Of a DNA stretch of 63,155 nucleotides, positions 1-9,439 are shown piece after piece. A program made the position numbers and the translations under genes. The notes beneath the pieces are model-generated. The model had not been told where the DNA came from. It saw only the letters and a program-made list of their open reading frames with translations, and made no database searches. The DNA comes from Prorocentrum cordatum (taxonomy: Eukaryota; Sar; Dinophyceae; Prorocentrales; Prorocentraceae), in NCBI GenBank assembly GCA_963575745.1, contig CAUYUJ010003970.1:10950-74104 (forward strand), written 5' to 3'. Each line of letters starts with the position of its first letter. Positions within the stretch are counted from its first letter, which is position 1.

Positions 1-234
1 ATGAGGATGAGGATGAGGATGAGGATGAGGATGGGGATGGGGATGGGGATGGGGATGGGGATGAGGATGAGGATGATGATGATGATGATGAGGAGGAGGA
101 GGAGGAGGATGAGGGTGAGGATGATGGTGATGATGATGATGCTGATGCTGATGCTGATGCTGATGCTGATGATGATGATGATGATGATGATGGTGATGAT
201 GATGGTAATGATGATGGTGATGATGGTGATGTTG
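1..234. repeat. ATG/GATGAGG microsatellite at window edge
   Basis: Imperfect ATGAGG, ATGGGG, ATGCTG and GATGAT units run to about 234. Frames through it read as Met/Arg runs and are not a gene. The array continues off the left edge. Confidence 0.95.
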
Positions 235-599
235 AAGCGCGAGCGGCGAGGAGGACTGGAGAGGGCCAGCCTCACGCCCGTGCCCAGGCCTTTCCCCGGG
301 CAATGCGCTTCGGTCGGCACGCGTGCCCTCCCGACGTGTCTGTTAGCGCGTGTCTCTCGGCGGCGAGGCGAGCGAGGGGAGTTCGTGGAGTTTAGGGCAC
401 GAGGTTCGAGCTTTTCTGTCGTTTTCGTCGGCTCTCGGCGGTTTTTGCGCTTCGGGATGCTTGCCAGCAGCTGCGCCTCGCCGAGGGCGTTCCAGAAGTG
501 TCTGGATCGTCCCGAACGGCCGCTGGAGACCCGAGTTATGATCCAAAAACCAAATTAGGCGGCAATGCCAGGGGGGAAGTCATTCAGTCAACCTGCACA
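235..599. other. No gene recognised
   Basis: Unique-looking GC-rich sequence. Short frames exist on both strands but none carries a recognisable motif. Confidence 0.6.
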
Positions 600-818
600 G
601 CAAGGATGGGCAACTTTCCCAAAGATACCCTTGCATCCTTGCCTCCTTGGCCCATCCTTGGCCGCTTTCGTTGGCCGCGCCCCGCTCTGCAAAATGTCAA
701 AATGGCCTTCTAGGGGTTGCATCCTTGCTATACGGGTCGACTGTAGGGAGAAGGCCTTCTCGGAAGGCGGCGGGACTCCTCAGAAGCCCTCGCGCCTTCT
801 GAGAAGCTTTCCTGTGTC
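600..818. repeat. Dispersed repeat C, copy 1, plus GAAGGC hairpin module
   Basis: The block around GGCCGCTTTCGTTGGCCGCG (about 600-748) recurs at 33235-33372 and 50270-50432, each time ending in a version of ACGGGTTGACTGT. It is followed here by a hairpin-forming module (about 750-818, GAAGGCGG ... CGCCTTCTGAGAAG) that recurs at 50112-50178 and inverted at 47925-47985. Relative to repeat C this module lies on the other side in the 50-kb copy, so the two are separate units. Confidence 0.8.
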
Positions 819-1317
819 CTCGGCAGGCTCAGGAAACTCTCGGGATCGTTTTCTGATTCATTGTTTTGCCGATCGGCGTGGGCCCCTTAACCCCCCCTCC
901 CTTCACCCCATGGAGTAGATCTTGGCTGTTTTTTGGCGCCTGTTTCGAGCGGGTGGAGTCTCCCCCAGAGGCCGCACTTTTGCAGACAGTCGCACTAAGC
1001 AGAGGTCTGGAGCCAGACCCTCCCCTCCCCCCCCCTTTCCGCCCAATGTCGAAACGCCGAAGAAAAAAACGCTCACCTCCAGAAGGCCGGGAGACTTCCC
1101 AGAGCCTTTTTCCTGGAAAGGGCCTGAGCCCAGGGTTCTCTTTTAGTTGGTTTCCCCCCGGTTTTGACGGCTGTAGGGCCGGCGAATTTCTTTTGCGATA
1201 AATAACGAGGTCGCGTAGGGCCGGCGAATTAAAAATTGAGGATGTCCCTAGCGAAACGCTTGTTTTTGAAATCGCGATCGATAAATCACAGGGTGCGGGA
1301 CACGTTTTGGTCAGGGG
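819..1317. other. No gene recognised
   Basis: GC-rich sequence with C and G runs. From about 1221 to 1256 it carries one early copy of the GGATGTC...GCGAAACGCTTG unit that is arrayed at 2085-2620. Confidence 0.55.
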
Positions 1318-1530
1318 CATGGCCCCAGGAAGCCCCAGGAGGCCCCAGGATGTTTAGGGAATGCCTAGGAAGCCCCAGGAGGCCCCAGGAGAGCCCAGGA
1401 GGCCCCACCCCAGGAGGCCCCAGGACGTCCCAGGACGTCCCAGAAGGCTTCAGGAGGCCCCAGAAGGCTCCAGGAGGCCCCAGGAATGCCGAGGAGGCCC
1501 GAGGAGGCCTTAGGAAGGCCCAGGAGGCGA
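1318..1530. repeat. CCCCAGGAGG short-unit array
   Basis: About twenty imperfect copies of AGGAGGCCCC/AGGAAGCCCC lie head to tail, directly abutting the 42-bp minisatellite. Confidence 0.9.
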
Positions 1531-2076
1531 AAGGGGCGAAAGGGACCCACGTGTTTTCACACTTGTTCCGCTCAGGGGCGAAAGGGACCCACGTGTTTTC
1601 ACGCTTGTTCCGATCAGGGACGAAAGGGACCCACGTGTTTTCACGCTTGTTCCGCTCAGGGGCGAAAGGGACCCACGTGTTTTCACGCTTATTCCGGTCA
1701 GGGGCGAAAGGGACCCACGTGTTTTCACGCTTGTTCCGCTCAGGGGCGAAAAGGGACCCACGTGTTTTCACGCTTGTTCCGCTCAGGGGCGAAAGGGACC
1801 CAAGTGTTTTCACGCTTGTTCCGCTCTGGGGCGAAAGGGACCCATATGTTTTCACGGTTGATCCGCTCTGGGGCGAAAGGGACCCACGTGTTTTCACGCT
1901 TGTTCCGCTCAGGGGCGAAAGGGACCCACGTGTTTTCACGCTTGTTCCGCTCAGGGGCGAAAAGGGCCCACGTGTTTTCACGATTGTTCCACACTTGGGC
2001 GAAAGGGACCCACGTGTTTTCACGTTTTTTCCGCTCAGTGGCGAAAGGGACCCACGTGTTTTCACGATTGTTCCAC
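1531..2076. repeat. 42-bp minisatellite, about 13 units
   Basis: The unit begins GCGAAAGGGACCCACGTG and continues through TTTTCACGCTTGTTCCGCTC. Most units carry the palindrome CACGTG. The period is a multiple of three, so frames on both strands stay open and read as 14-residue peptide repeats. One unit has an extra A (near 1750), others CATATG or CAAGTG, showing independent decay. Confidence 0.95.
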
Positions 2077-2084
2077 TTTTGTTT

Positions 2085-2620
2085 TTGAGGATGTCTCGAG
2101 CGAAACGCTTGTTTTTCAGAATTTGTTGAGGATGTCTCGAGCGAGACGCTGGTTTTGCAGAGTTGGGGATGTCTCGAGCGAAACGCTTGGTTTCAGAATT
2201 TGTTGAGGATGTCTCGAGCGACACGCTGGTTTTGCAGAGCCGACCGCGACACGGAAAAGCGCCCCTCGCGCAGGAATTCCAAGGATGTCTCGCGCGTGCC
2301 GCGTCCCGCGCGCGGGTATTTGGATTTCTTTGGATTTTGACAGGGTGTCTCGAGCGAAACGCTTGAACGCTTGTTTTTCATAATTTGTTGAGGATGTCTC
2401 GAGCGAAACGCTGGTTTTGCAAAATTGGAGGATGTCTCGAGCGGTGGCCTCGTGGGGGGCCAGAATTCAAAGGATGTCTCAGGCGAAATGCTTGTTTTCA
2501 CGTCCCGCTCGCAGGAATTCCGAGGATGTCTCGCGCGTGCAGCGTCCCGCGCGTAGGAATTCAGATGATTTTGACAGGATGTCTCGAGCGAAACGCTTGT
2601 CCCCAGCACGTTCCGTAGCG
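2085..2620. repeat. Interspersed array of a ~40-bp GAGGATGTCTCGAGCG unit
   Basis: Units of GAGGATGTCTCGAGCGAAAC plus GCTTGTTTTTCAGAATTTGTT recur irregularly at about 2088, 2128, 2166, 2205, 2393, 2428, 2476, 2523 and 2575, separated by variable spacers. Diverged inverted relatives occur at 44637-44810. Confidence 0.85.
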
Positions 2621-3322
2621 CGTCCCCTTGGCAGGTCCCGCGATGCGTCCCCATGGCACGTCCCTTGGCACGTCGCTTGGCGCGTCCCTTGAGACGTTCT
2701 GCGTCGCGTCCTCCTGGCATGTTCCCCTGTCCATTAGCTCTGGGGCAGCTACTATGTGTTCAGGCAGCTCGAGCTTAAGATCCAGATCAGTTCGGTCAGG
2801 ACTCGGATGCAAAGGAGGACTCGATCCACGAGGCTATAAGCACAATCGCGCCATGGCACATCGCAATTCAGCACGGCGCAGCACAGCACTGATTTCGGCA
2901 CGGTACATCAAGGTCGATGCACTCAGCATTGCAACTTGGCACGTTCCTTGGCACGTTCCGTGGGGCGTCCTTTGGCGAGTCCCCCTGGCACGTCGCGTGG
3001 CGCGTCCCCTGGCACATCCCGTGGCACATCCATTGGCACGTTCCGTAGCGCGTCCCCTTGGCACGTCCCGCGGTGCGACCCCATGGCACGTCCCCTGGCA
3101 CGTCGCCTGGCGCATCCCTTGGGACGTTTCGCGGCGCGTCCTCCTGGCATGTTCCCCTGTCCATTAGCTCTGGGGCAGCTACTATGTGTTCAGGCAGCTC
3201 GAGCTTAAGATCCAGATCAGTTCGGTCAGGACTCGGATGCAAAGGAGGACTCGATCCACGAGGCTATAGAGCACAGTCGCGCCATGGCACATCGCAATTC
3301 AGCACGGCGCAGCACAGCACAG
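2613..3322. repeat. Direct duplication, two ~280-bp copies spaced 430 bp
   Basis: 2613-2892 and 3043-3322 are nearly identical over about 280 bp, including TTAGCTCTGGGGCAGCTACT and the following AGCTCGAGCTTAAGATCCAG. Both copies and the spacer are built on GGCACGTCCC/GGCGCGTCCC decamers. No protein is recognisable. Confidence 0.9.
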
Positions 3323-3523
3323 CCCTCGGCAGGGTACATCAAGATCGATACCTTCAGTATTGCATTTGCCCGTCACCCAATCAGGTGTCTTTGAAAACGC
3401 TGCCATGTGTTACAGTTCTACATTCCTTTCCGGGTTCGTGGGTCGATCATGTTGAGAAGGCCCGCCCCTTCTCACTTCTCCCCCGCGCGCCCGCCAAGTG
3501 TTTCGTGGAGGCGTTGAGGCCAG

Positions 3524-3780
3524 GAGGGCGAGGAGGACGAGGAGGAGAAGGAGGAGGAGGAGGAGGAGGAGGAGCAGGAGGAGGAGGAGGAAGACGAGGA
3601 GGAGGAGGAGGAGGAGGACGGAGGAAGACGAGGAGGAGAGGAGCAGGAGGAGGACGAGGAGGAGCAGGAGGAGAAGGAGGAGGAGGAGGAGGAGGAGGAG
3701 GAGGAGGAGGAGGAGTACGAGGAGGAGGAGGAGGAGGAGGAGGAGGAGGAGGAGGAGGAGGAGGAGCAGGAGCAGGGGCA
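3524..3780. repeat. (GGA)n tract
   Basis: Almost pure purine GGA repeats with scattered C. Frames read as poly-Gly, poly-Glu/Arg or, in antisense, poly-Pro/Leu, and are not genes. Confidence 0.97.
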
Positions 3781-3794
3781 AGAGGGGGCCCGAG

Positions 3795-3965
3795 ATCCAG
3801 GCGCTGCAGATTTTTCGCATCGGGCATCTTCGCGCGGCTTCGGGTCCCCCCGGGGCCATCGCCGATGGATCCGGCTCGACAACGCAGCAGAACGAGGGGG
3901 TCTGGGGCTCCAGTGGTGATTTTTCGCAGTGTTGCCATGCTTTTCGTGACGCCTGATTTCACGGG
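3795..3965 (+). repeat. Dispersed repeat B, copy
   Basis: GATCCAGGCGCTGCAGATTT through GATTTTTCGC. Homologous blocks lie at 19555-19735 (+), 36045-36150 (+), 32835-32985 (-) and 55185-55400 (-), with a partial copy near 19265-19350. Shared landmarks are a CGCTGCA start, GATCCGGCTCGA in the middle and a GGGTCTGGGGCTC-type core. Confidence 0.75.
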
Positions 3966-4539
3966 AAAGGGGAGGGAAGAGGAGGGCAAGGGGAGGCCAG
4001 CGGAGACGTCGTCGTCGCGGCTGGACTCGCCTCGATATCCTGAGCAGGGCGCACCCTTGCAGAGGTCAGGGGAGCAGCGGCATCGGTTGGAGACGGCTGG
4101 GGAGTCTGAGGTGGCCCGGCGCTGGTTCCGGCCAGCAGAAACGGAGGGAAGAGGTTTGAGGTCCTGGGTTCGGGAGGGGTTTGCCGTTTCCTGCCTCCAG
4201 GGGCCGTTGTCGGACCCTGGGGCCGTCAGAAGCAGATCCGGAGCGACAAACTACCATTCAGGCGGGAACTGGCCCAACCCCCGTCCGTGTGGTCAGAATC
4301 GAAGACGCCTAATTACGGCGCATCACCGCCGCCCACTGCCTATTAGGAGGCGCCTCTATAGCTAAACGTTGGGCCCCAGCTTGGCAAAGCTATCGGACTA
4401 TGTGTTCCCCGAGCCGCTCTGAAAACTCTTGGGGGAACACATTGGGGAGGATGAGAGGAAGGATCAGGAGAGGGAGAATGTGGAGGAGGAGGAGGAAGAG
4501 GAGGAGTAGGAGGAGGAGGTCTCTAGGGAGCCACTTGAG
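3966..4539. other. No gene recognised
   Basis: GC-rich non-repetitive stretch ending in a short GGA-rich patch at about 4445-4520. No motif was found in any frame. Confidence 0.5.
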
Positions 4540-4895
4540 GCGCTATTGGGGCTTCCTAGGAGCTTCCTGGGCGCCTCTTGAAGGCGTCTTGGGGGCCTCC
4601 TTGGGCCTCTTGGGGGCCTCTTGGGGGCCTTCTTTGGGGCCCCTCTGAACCGATGGAGTCCTCTTGGGGTGCTTCATGGCCGTCTTGGAGGCCATCTTTG
4701 GCGTCTCGGAGGCCTCTTGGGCCCTCTTGGGGCCCTCTTGGGGCCGTCTCTGGGGCCTCTTGGGCCGTTATGGGGCCATATTGGAGGCTTCTTGGACGAT
4801 CTTCGGGCGATCTTGGGGGCCTCTTGGGCCGGCGGAAACCCGTCGGAAGGCCGAAAAGTAGCCCATACAAGAATCTTTCAAATACCTACAGAGAA
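4540..4895 (+). repeat. Left arm of a large inverted repeat (GGGCCTCTTGG-rich)
   Basis: Built on a 10-11 bp GGCCTCTTGG unit and ending in GGCCGAAAAGTAGCCCATAC. The reverse complement of this end, and of the unit array before it, lies at 6880-7225. The arms are therefore about 350 bp and separated by about 2 kb. Confidence 0.8.
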
Positions 4896-5149
4896 TCAAT
4901 GACTGTTGCCTCTTCAGGCCTTCCTTCATACCCTTTTGGAGGCCTCTTGGGCCGTCTTGGAGGCTTGGGGGCCTCTTGGGCCGTCTTGGGCCATCTTGAG
5001 GCCATATAAGGCCGTCTGGTCTGAGGTGCATCTTGGGCCGTCTTGGAGATATCTTGGAGCCATCTGAGCCGTCTTTGAGGCCATCTTGGCCGTCTTGGAG
5101 GCCATGTTGGCCGTCTTGGCGGCATCTTGGAGGCCATCTTGAGCCAAAT
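4896..5149. repeat. GGCCGTCTTGG/GGCCATCTTGG tandem units
   Basis: Imperfect 10-15 bp units continue from the left arm. Related units recur at 55545-55625. Confidence 0.8.
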
Positions 5150-5412
5150 TGGATGTCTTAGAGGCGATTGGGCTGTTTTTGCAGCGGATCGTGCGACCTT
5201 TCGGGTGGCTGGCGCGCTGGACCGAAGCCCCAGGGGGAGTCCGCCGCCCCCTGTTCGCTTGCCACAGGGTTGCCTTTCGTGCTAAATCCTATACGGGTTG
5301 GTTTTCGCTTTTTCGAAAAGATCTCCCCTGGGGCCTCGGCCCAGCGCACCGGCCACCCGGAAGGCCGCGCGATCCGCCGAAAGAATTGCCCAATCGGCTC
5401 CAAGACAGCCAA
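5150..5412. repeat. Foldback element, ~88-bp arms
   Basis: The left arm starts GGATGTCTTAGAGGCGATTG and runs to CCCCAGGGGGA (about 5239). The right arm (about 5325-5412) is its inverted copy at roughly 80% identity by eye. A unique centre of about 85 bp lies between. Similar-looking frames on the two strands are a consequence of this symmetry, not two genes. Confidence 0.8.
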
Positions 5413-5429
5413 GATGGCCCAAGATGGCT

Positions 5430-6470
5430 GAGGCTGAGACTGAGACAGGCTGAGGCTGAGGCTGAGGCTGAGGATGAGGCCGAGGCAGGCCGAAGCTGAG
5501 ACAAGGTGAGGCAGAATTGGGGGGGGATGGGGAAGGGGGGGGGAGGAGGGGGGGCTGAGGCAGTTTGAGGCCGAGGCAGGCTGAGGCTGAGGCAGGCTTG
5601 AGGCTGAGGCTGAGGCAGGTGAGCTGAGGCTGAGGCAGGTGAGGCTGAGGCTGAGGCTGAGGCTGATGCAGGCTGGGGCTGAGGCAGGCTGAGGCAGGCT
5701 GAGGCTGAGGCTGAGGCTGAGGCTGAGGCTGAGGCTGAGGCAGGCTGAGGCTGAGGCAGGCTGAGGCTGAGCTGAGGCTGAGGCTAGGCTGAGGCTGAGG
5801 CAAGCTGAGGCTGAGGCTGAGGCTGAGGCTGAGGCTGAGGCTGAGGCTGAGGCAGGCTGGAGGCAGACTGAGGCTGAGGCTGAGGCTGAGGCTGAGGCTG
5901 AGGCAGGCTGAGGCTGAGGCTGAGCAGCTGAGCAGGGTGAGGCTGAGGCTGAGGCTGAGGCTGAGGCTGAGGCAGGGATGTGGTGAGACAGGCTGAGGCT
6001 GAGGCTGAGGCAGGCTGAGGCAGGCTGAGGCTGAGGCAGGCTGAGGCTGAGGCCGAGGCAGGCTGAGGCCGAGACAGGCTGAGGCTGAGGCTGAGGATGA
6101 GGCCGAGGCAGGCCGAAGCTGAGACAAGGTGAGGCTGAACGGGGGGGGAAGAGAGGGGGAGGGGGGGGGGAGGAGGGGAGGCTGAGGCAGGCTAAGGCCG
6201 AGGCAGGCTGAGGCCTAGGCAGGCTGAGGCCGAGGCAGGCTGAGGCCGAGGCCGAGGCAAGCCGAGGCAGGCTGAGGCTGAGGCTGAGGCTGAGGCAGGC
6301 TGAGGCTGAGGCAGGCTGAGGCTGAGGCTGACGCAGGCTGAGGCCGAGGCAGGCTGAGGCTGAGGCTGAGGCAGGCTGAGGCTGAGGCCGAGGCAGGCTG
6401 AGGCTGAGGCTGAGGCAAGCCGAGGTAGGCTAAGGCTGAGGCTGAAACTGAGGCAGGCTGAGGCATCCGT
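5430..6470. repeat. GAGGCT/GAGGCA hexamer satellite
   Basis: About 1 kb of TGAGGC units with variants (GAGGCA, GAGGCC) and two G-run interruptions (about 5518-5550 and 6138-6178). The two halves after each interruption are near-duplicates, suggesting a larger duplicated block. Confidence 0.95.
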
Positions 6471-6722
6471 AGGAATCCATAGGAATTCTCCCTAGGAATC
6501 CTTAGGAATCCGTAGGCATCCTTAGGATTCCGTAGGCATAGTTAAGCATCCTCAGGAATCTTTAGGAATCCTTGGGATTCCTCAGGAATCCTTAGGAATC
6601 CTTCGGAACCCCTAGGAATCATAATTCCTAAGGTTTCCCAAGGAGTCCGATGGATTCCCAAGGATGCCTAAGGATGCCTCAGGAATCCCTAGGAATCCTT
6701 GGGATTCCATTGAATCCTAAGG
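6471..6722. repeat. GGAATCCTTA decamer array
   Basis: Imperfect AGGAATCCTTAGGAATCC units, some in the opposite sense. A weaker relative lies at about 52320-52500. Confidence 0.8.
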
Positions 6723-6879
6723 GCGGTGCCACTGTGACTGTCATTGCGAATGCGACTGCGACTGCGAGAACAGCATAATTCTACAACTGGATTCTCACCT
6801 GAATCTTAAGGGGAATGCTTCCTGATATGCTTATACACATTGCTGTTAGGTTGCTTCGCCGGGATATTAAACAAATGTT

Positions 6880-7225
6880 GAACACATATTCTTGTATAGG
6901 CTACTTTTCGGCCTTTCGACGGCCCAAGAGGCCCCCAGGATCGCCCCAAGATCGCCCCAAGATCGCCTCCAAGAAAGCCTGATGACGGCCCAAGAGGCCC
7001 CCAAGACGGCACCAAGAGGGCCCCAAGAGGGTCCAAGAGGCCTCCAAGACGGCCATGAAGCACCCCAAGAGGGCTCCAAGTCGGTTCAGAGGGGCCCCAA
7101 AGAAAACCCTAGAGGCCCCCAAGAGGCCCAAGGAGGCCCCCAAGACGACGTCAAGAGGCCCCCAGGAAGCTCCCAGGAGGCCCCAAGAGTGCCCCAGGAG
7201 GCTCCCAAGAGTGCTCCAAGTCGGT
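6880..7225 (-). repeat. Right arm of the large inverted repeat
   Basis: Begins TATTCTTGTATAGGCTACTT and is the inverted counterpart of the end of the 4540-4895 block. It continues in CCAAGAGGCCCC units, the complement of those in the left arm. Confidence 0.8.
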
Positions 7226-7629
7226 TTGGAAAAAAAGCTCCCTAGACGGCTCCTGACGGCGTCACGACACGCGTTTCCTGACGTCTCCTGCACTTTACTG
7301 CGCCTTATTGCAGGTCTCGCTGCACCTTACTGCAGGTATCCGTGCACCTTACTGCACGTTTTCACACGCTCTGCTGTACCTGACTGCACCTTACTGCACC
7401 TCATCTGGAGGGCATCCGCGCGGGGCGTCGTCGACGCGCCCGTCGTCGCCAGACCGTCCTCTTCCTGCCTCCCATACCTCATCATCATCCAGCGCCGTCG
7501 CCCTCCCGACCGTCGCCCTCAGTAGCGTTCTGGTCAAGCCCGGGACGCCGCCAGCGTTCCAGGTTCACGGCGCGCGGGGCCCCCAGGCGCCGCCGACTTC
7601 TTCTGAGCTCGGGCGGCGCCGCTGCCGCC
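7226..7629. repeat. Short CTGCACCTTACTGCA repeats upstream of the GGDEF-like gene
   Basis: Four or five imperfect copies of TGCACCTTACTGCA fall between about 7290 and 7405. The remainder up to the ATG at 7630 shows no recognisable element. Confidence 0.7.
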
Positions 7630-9293
7630 ATGGCCCAGTGGGTCGCGCAGGCTCCCGCCGCGCAGCTGCGCGCGCCCCGCGAGGCCCCCCAGAAGTACGA
7701 GCTGAGGGAGGCTGCCAGCGCGGAGCTCAACAAGAAGCTGGAGGGCTGGTCCACGAGCTCGTGACGTCGAACGGCCAGCTGGAGGCGGCGGGCGGCATCC
7801 GCAGCAATCTCACCGCTCAGCACGAGAAGAAGTGGGAAGAGAACAAGGCGGAGCTTGCCACGCTGGAGGCGGAGGCGGTCCGCGTGGCCATGAAACACAA
7901 GGTGGAACCGCGGATGCTCGCGCACGACCTGCTCACCCTCGACAAGCGGACAGCATTATGCGGCCTGGCCTTGGAGGAGCTGCAGGAGTGCGACGGCTTG
8001 CATGTCATGGCCGCCTCCGCGGGCCTGGGCTACTTCAAGCTGGTGGACGACCTGTGGTCGCACGGTCGTGGCCACTTTGCCATGGTGTTGGCCGGCCAGG
8101 TGATCGCCAAGACGGCGGCGGAGTGGAACCAGAAGCGCGCCGCGTCGGGGCCTTGCGTCCCGCTCCGCTTCGGCAGGAGACGAGTTCGCCTTCCTGCTCG
8201 CGCCCGCGGTGGAGGGCGGCGCCGCCCAGGCAGCCGCGGGGGGGCTGAGCGAGGAGATCCGCGGCAAGGTGACCGAGTGCGCGAGGAAGCACTTTAGCTT
8301 CGCCGCGCTGCCAGACGGGAGGGCGGACGAGGAGCGCGCCGGCGCCCAGATCCATGCCGAGGGGCCCGCGATCTCCATCGGCGTTTCCAGCGCGCTCCAT
8401 CGGAGCGGGTCGGACAAAGTCGCGCTCCACCCGGGGTGCCTCCAGGCGGACGCGGCCCTGGAGAACGCGAAGCACGAGTCCAAGGAAGGCGAGGACCCCG
8501 GCGGCGGCATCATCTTCGCGGACGACCTGCTGCAGCCCACGGTCCGCGAGGCGGCCGCTGCCGCGAAGGTGTTTCAGGACATGCGCGCCGCGCCCGACGC
8601 GCACGGCGAGGCGGCCGTCGCGCTGCAGAGCCTGGCCGTCGACGCCGACAACAAGAGGAGGGCCGCGGCCGTGCTAGGGGCGTTCGAGGGCCTGGAGCGG
8701 CCCCTGGGCGCCGCGGCGCCCGCGGCGCAGGGGGAGGCCGGCGAGCTGAAAAACCTCCAGGCATACAACGCCGACGGCCTGAGGAGGATCGCAGCCGTGC
8801 CGGGACGCCCGTGGCGCGGAGAACGGGGCCAGCGCGCTGCAGAACCTGGCCGTCGACGCCGGCAACCGCAGGAGCGGCCGTGCCGGGGGCGTCCCAGGGC
8901 CCGCGGCGCGGCTCCCCCGAGCGCCGGGACGCCCGCGGCGCAGGAGAAGGCGGCCACCGCGCTGCGGAGCCTGCCTGGCCGCCGACGCCGACAACCAGAG
9001 TGGGATCGCGGCCGCGCTGGGGGCGCTCGGGGGCCTGGCGCGGCTCCCGGGCGCCAGGGCGCCCGCGGCGCAGGAGAAGGCGGCCGCGGAGCCTGCCCGC
9101 CGACGCGCGCTGGGGGCGCTCGGGGGCCTGGTGCGGCTCCTGGGCGCCGGGGCGCCCATGGCGCAGAAGCACGCGGCCGGCGCGCTGCGGGCTCGTGGCC
9201 AGCGACGCCGACAATAAGAGGGCGTTGAGGCGGCCCGCGGGGCCCGCGGACCGCCTTGCGCTCCGCAGCGGGCCGGGCGCGCTTCTGAGGTGA
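7630..9293 (+). pseudogene. GGDEF-like domain plus armadillo-type repeats, frameshifted
   Basis: The first ATG (7630) opens a 44-codon frame (MAQWVAQAPAAQLRAPREA) that shifts near 7745 into a frame reading to about 8170, then shifts again. Joined across the shifts, the pieces follow a GGDEF domain in order: LGYFKLVDDLWSHGRGH (the FK..ND..GH..GD region), LRFG|GDEFAFLLA with the break inside the signature, SEEIRGKV, ISIGVSSA, and AD-AL-NAK. Downstream are at least five ARM-like units such as AAVALQSLAVDADNKRRAAA, ASALQNLAVDAGN, ADNQSGIAAALGALGGL and ASDADNKRAL, each in a shifted frame. The metal-site Asp of DxDxFK is Gly here, and the Asp of GHxxGD is His, so a cyclase activity is doubtful even if the frame is intact. 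GGDEF proteins make c-di-GMP in bacteria; a role here is unknown. Indels fall near G/C runs, so consensus error is possible. Confidence 0.65.
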
Positions 9294-9439
9294 GCGTGGG
9301 GGGGCCCCGGCCGGGGGGCCCAGCCGAGCCGGATCCCTCTCCGACGAAAGTCGTTGAAGCATCGCTCGGGGGGAGGACGAGGAGGAGGACAAGGCACGAG
9401 GACGAGCAGCAGGAAAAGGGATAAGGAATAGTTGGACAA
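9294..9439. other. No gene recognised
   Basis: GC-rich spacer with a short GGA patch leading into the tandem array. Confidence 0.5.

Noticed and set aside
1531-2076. CRISPR-like regular repeat
   Set aside because: The whole 42-bp unit repeats without unique spacers, and the context is eukaryotic.
2613-3322. Two gene copies in the 430-bp-spaced duplication
   Set aside because: Frames are built of the GGCACGTCCC decamer and lack a domain; better described as a repeat.
5138-5155. SL-like string on the minus strand (CTTGAGCCAAATTGGAT)
   Set aside because: Matches only the 3' part of the SL and lies in an array of GGCCATCTTGG units that generates such strings by chance.
5158-5499. Two overlapping homologous genes on opposite strands
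   Set aside because: The similar peptides come from the inverted arms of one foldback element.
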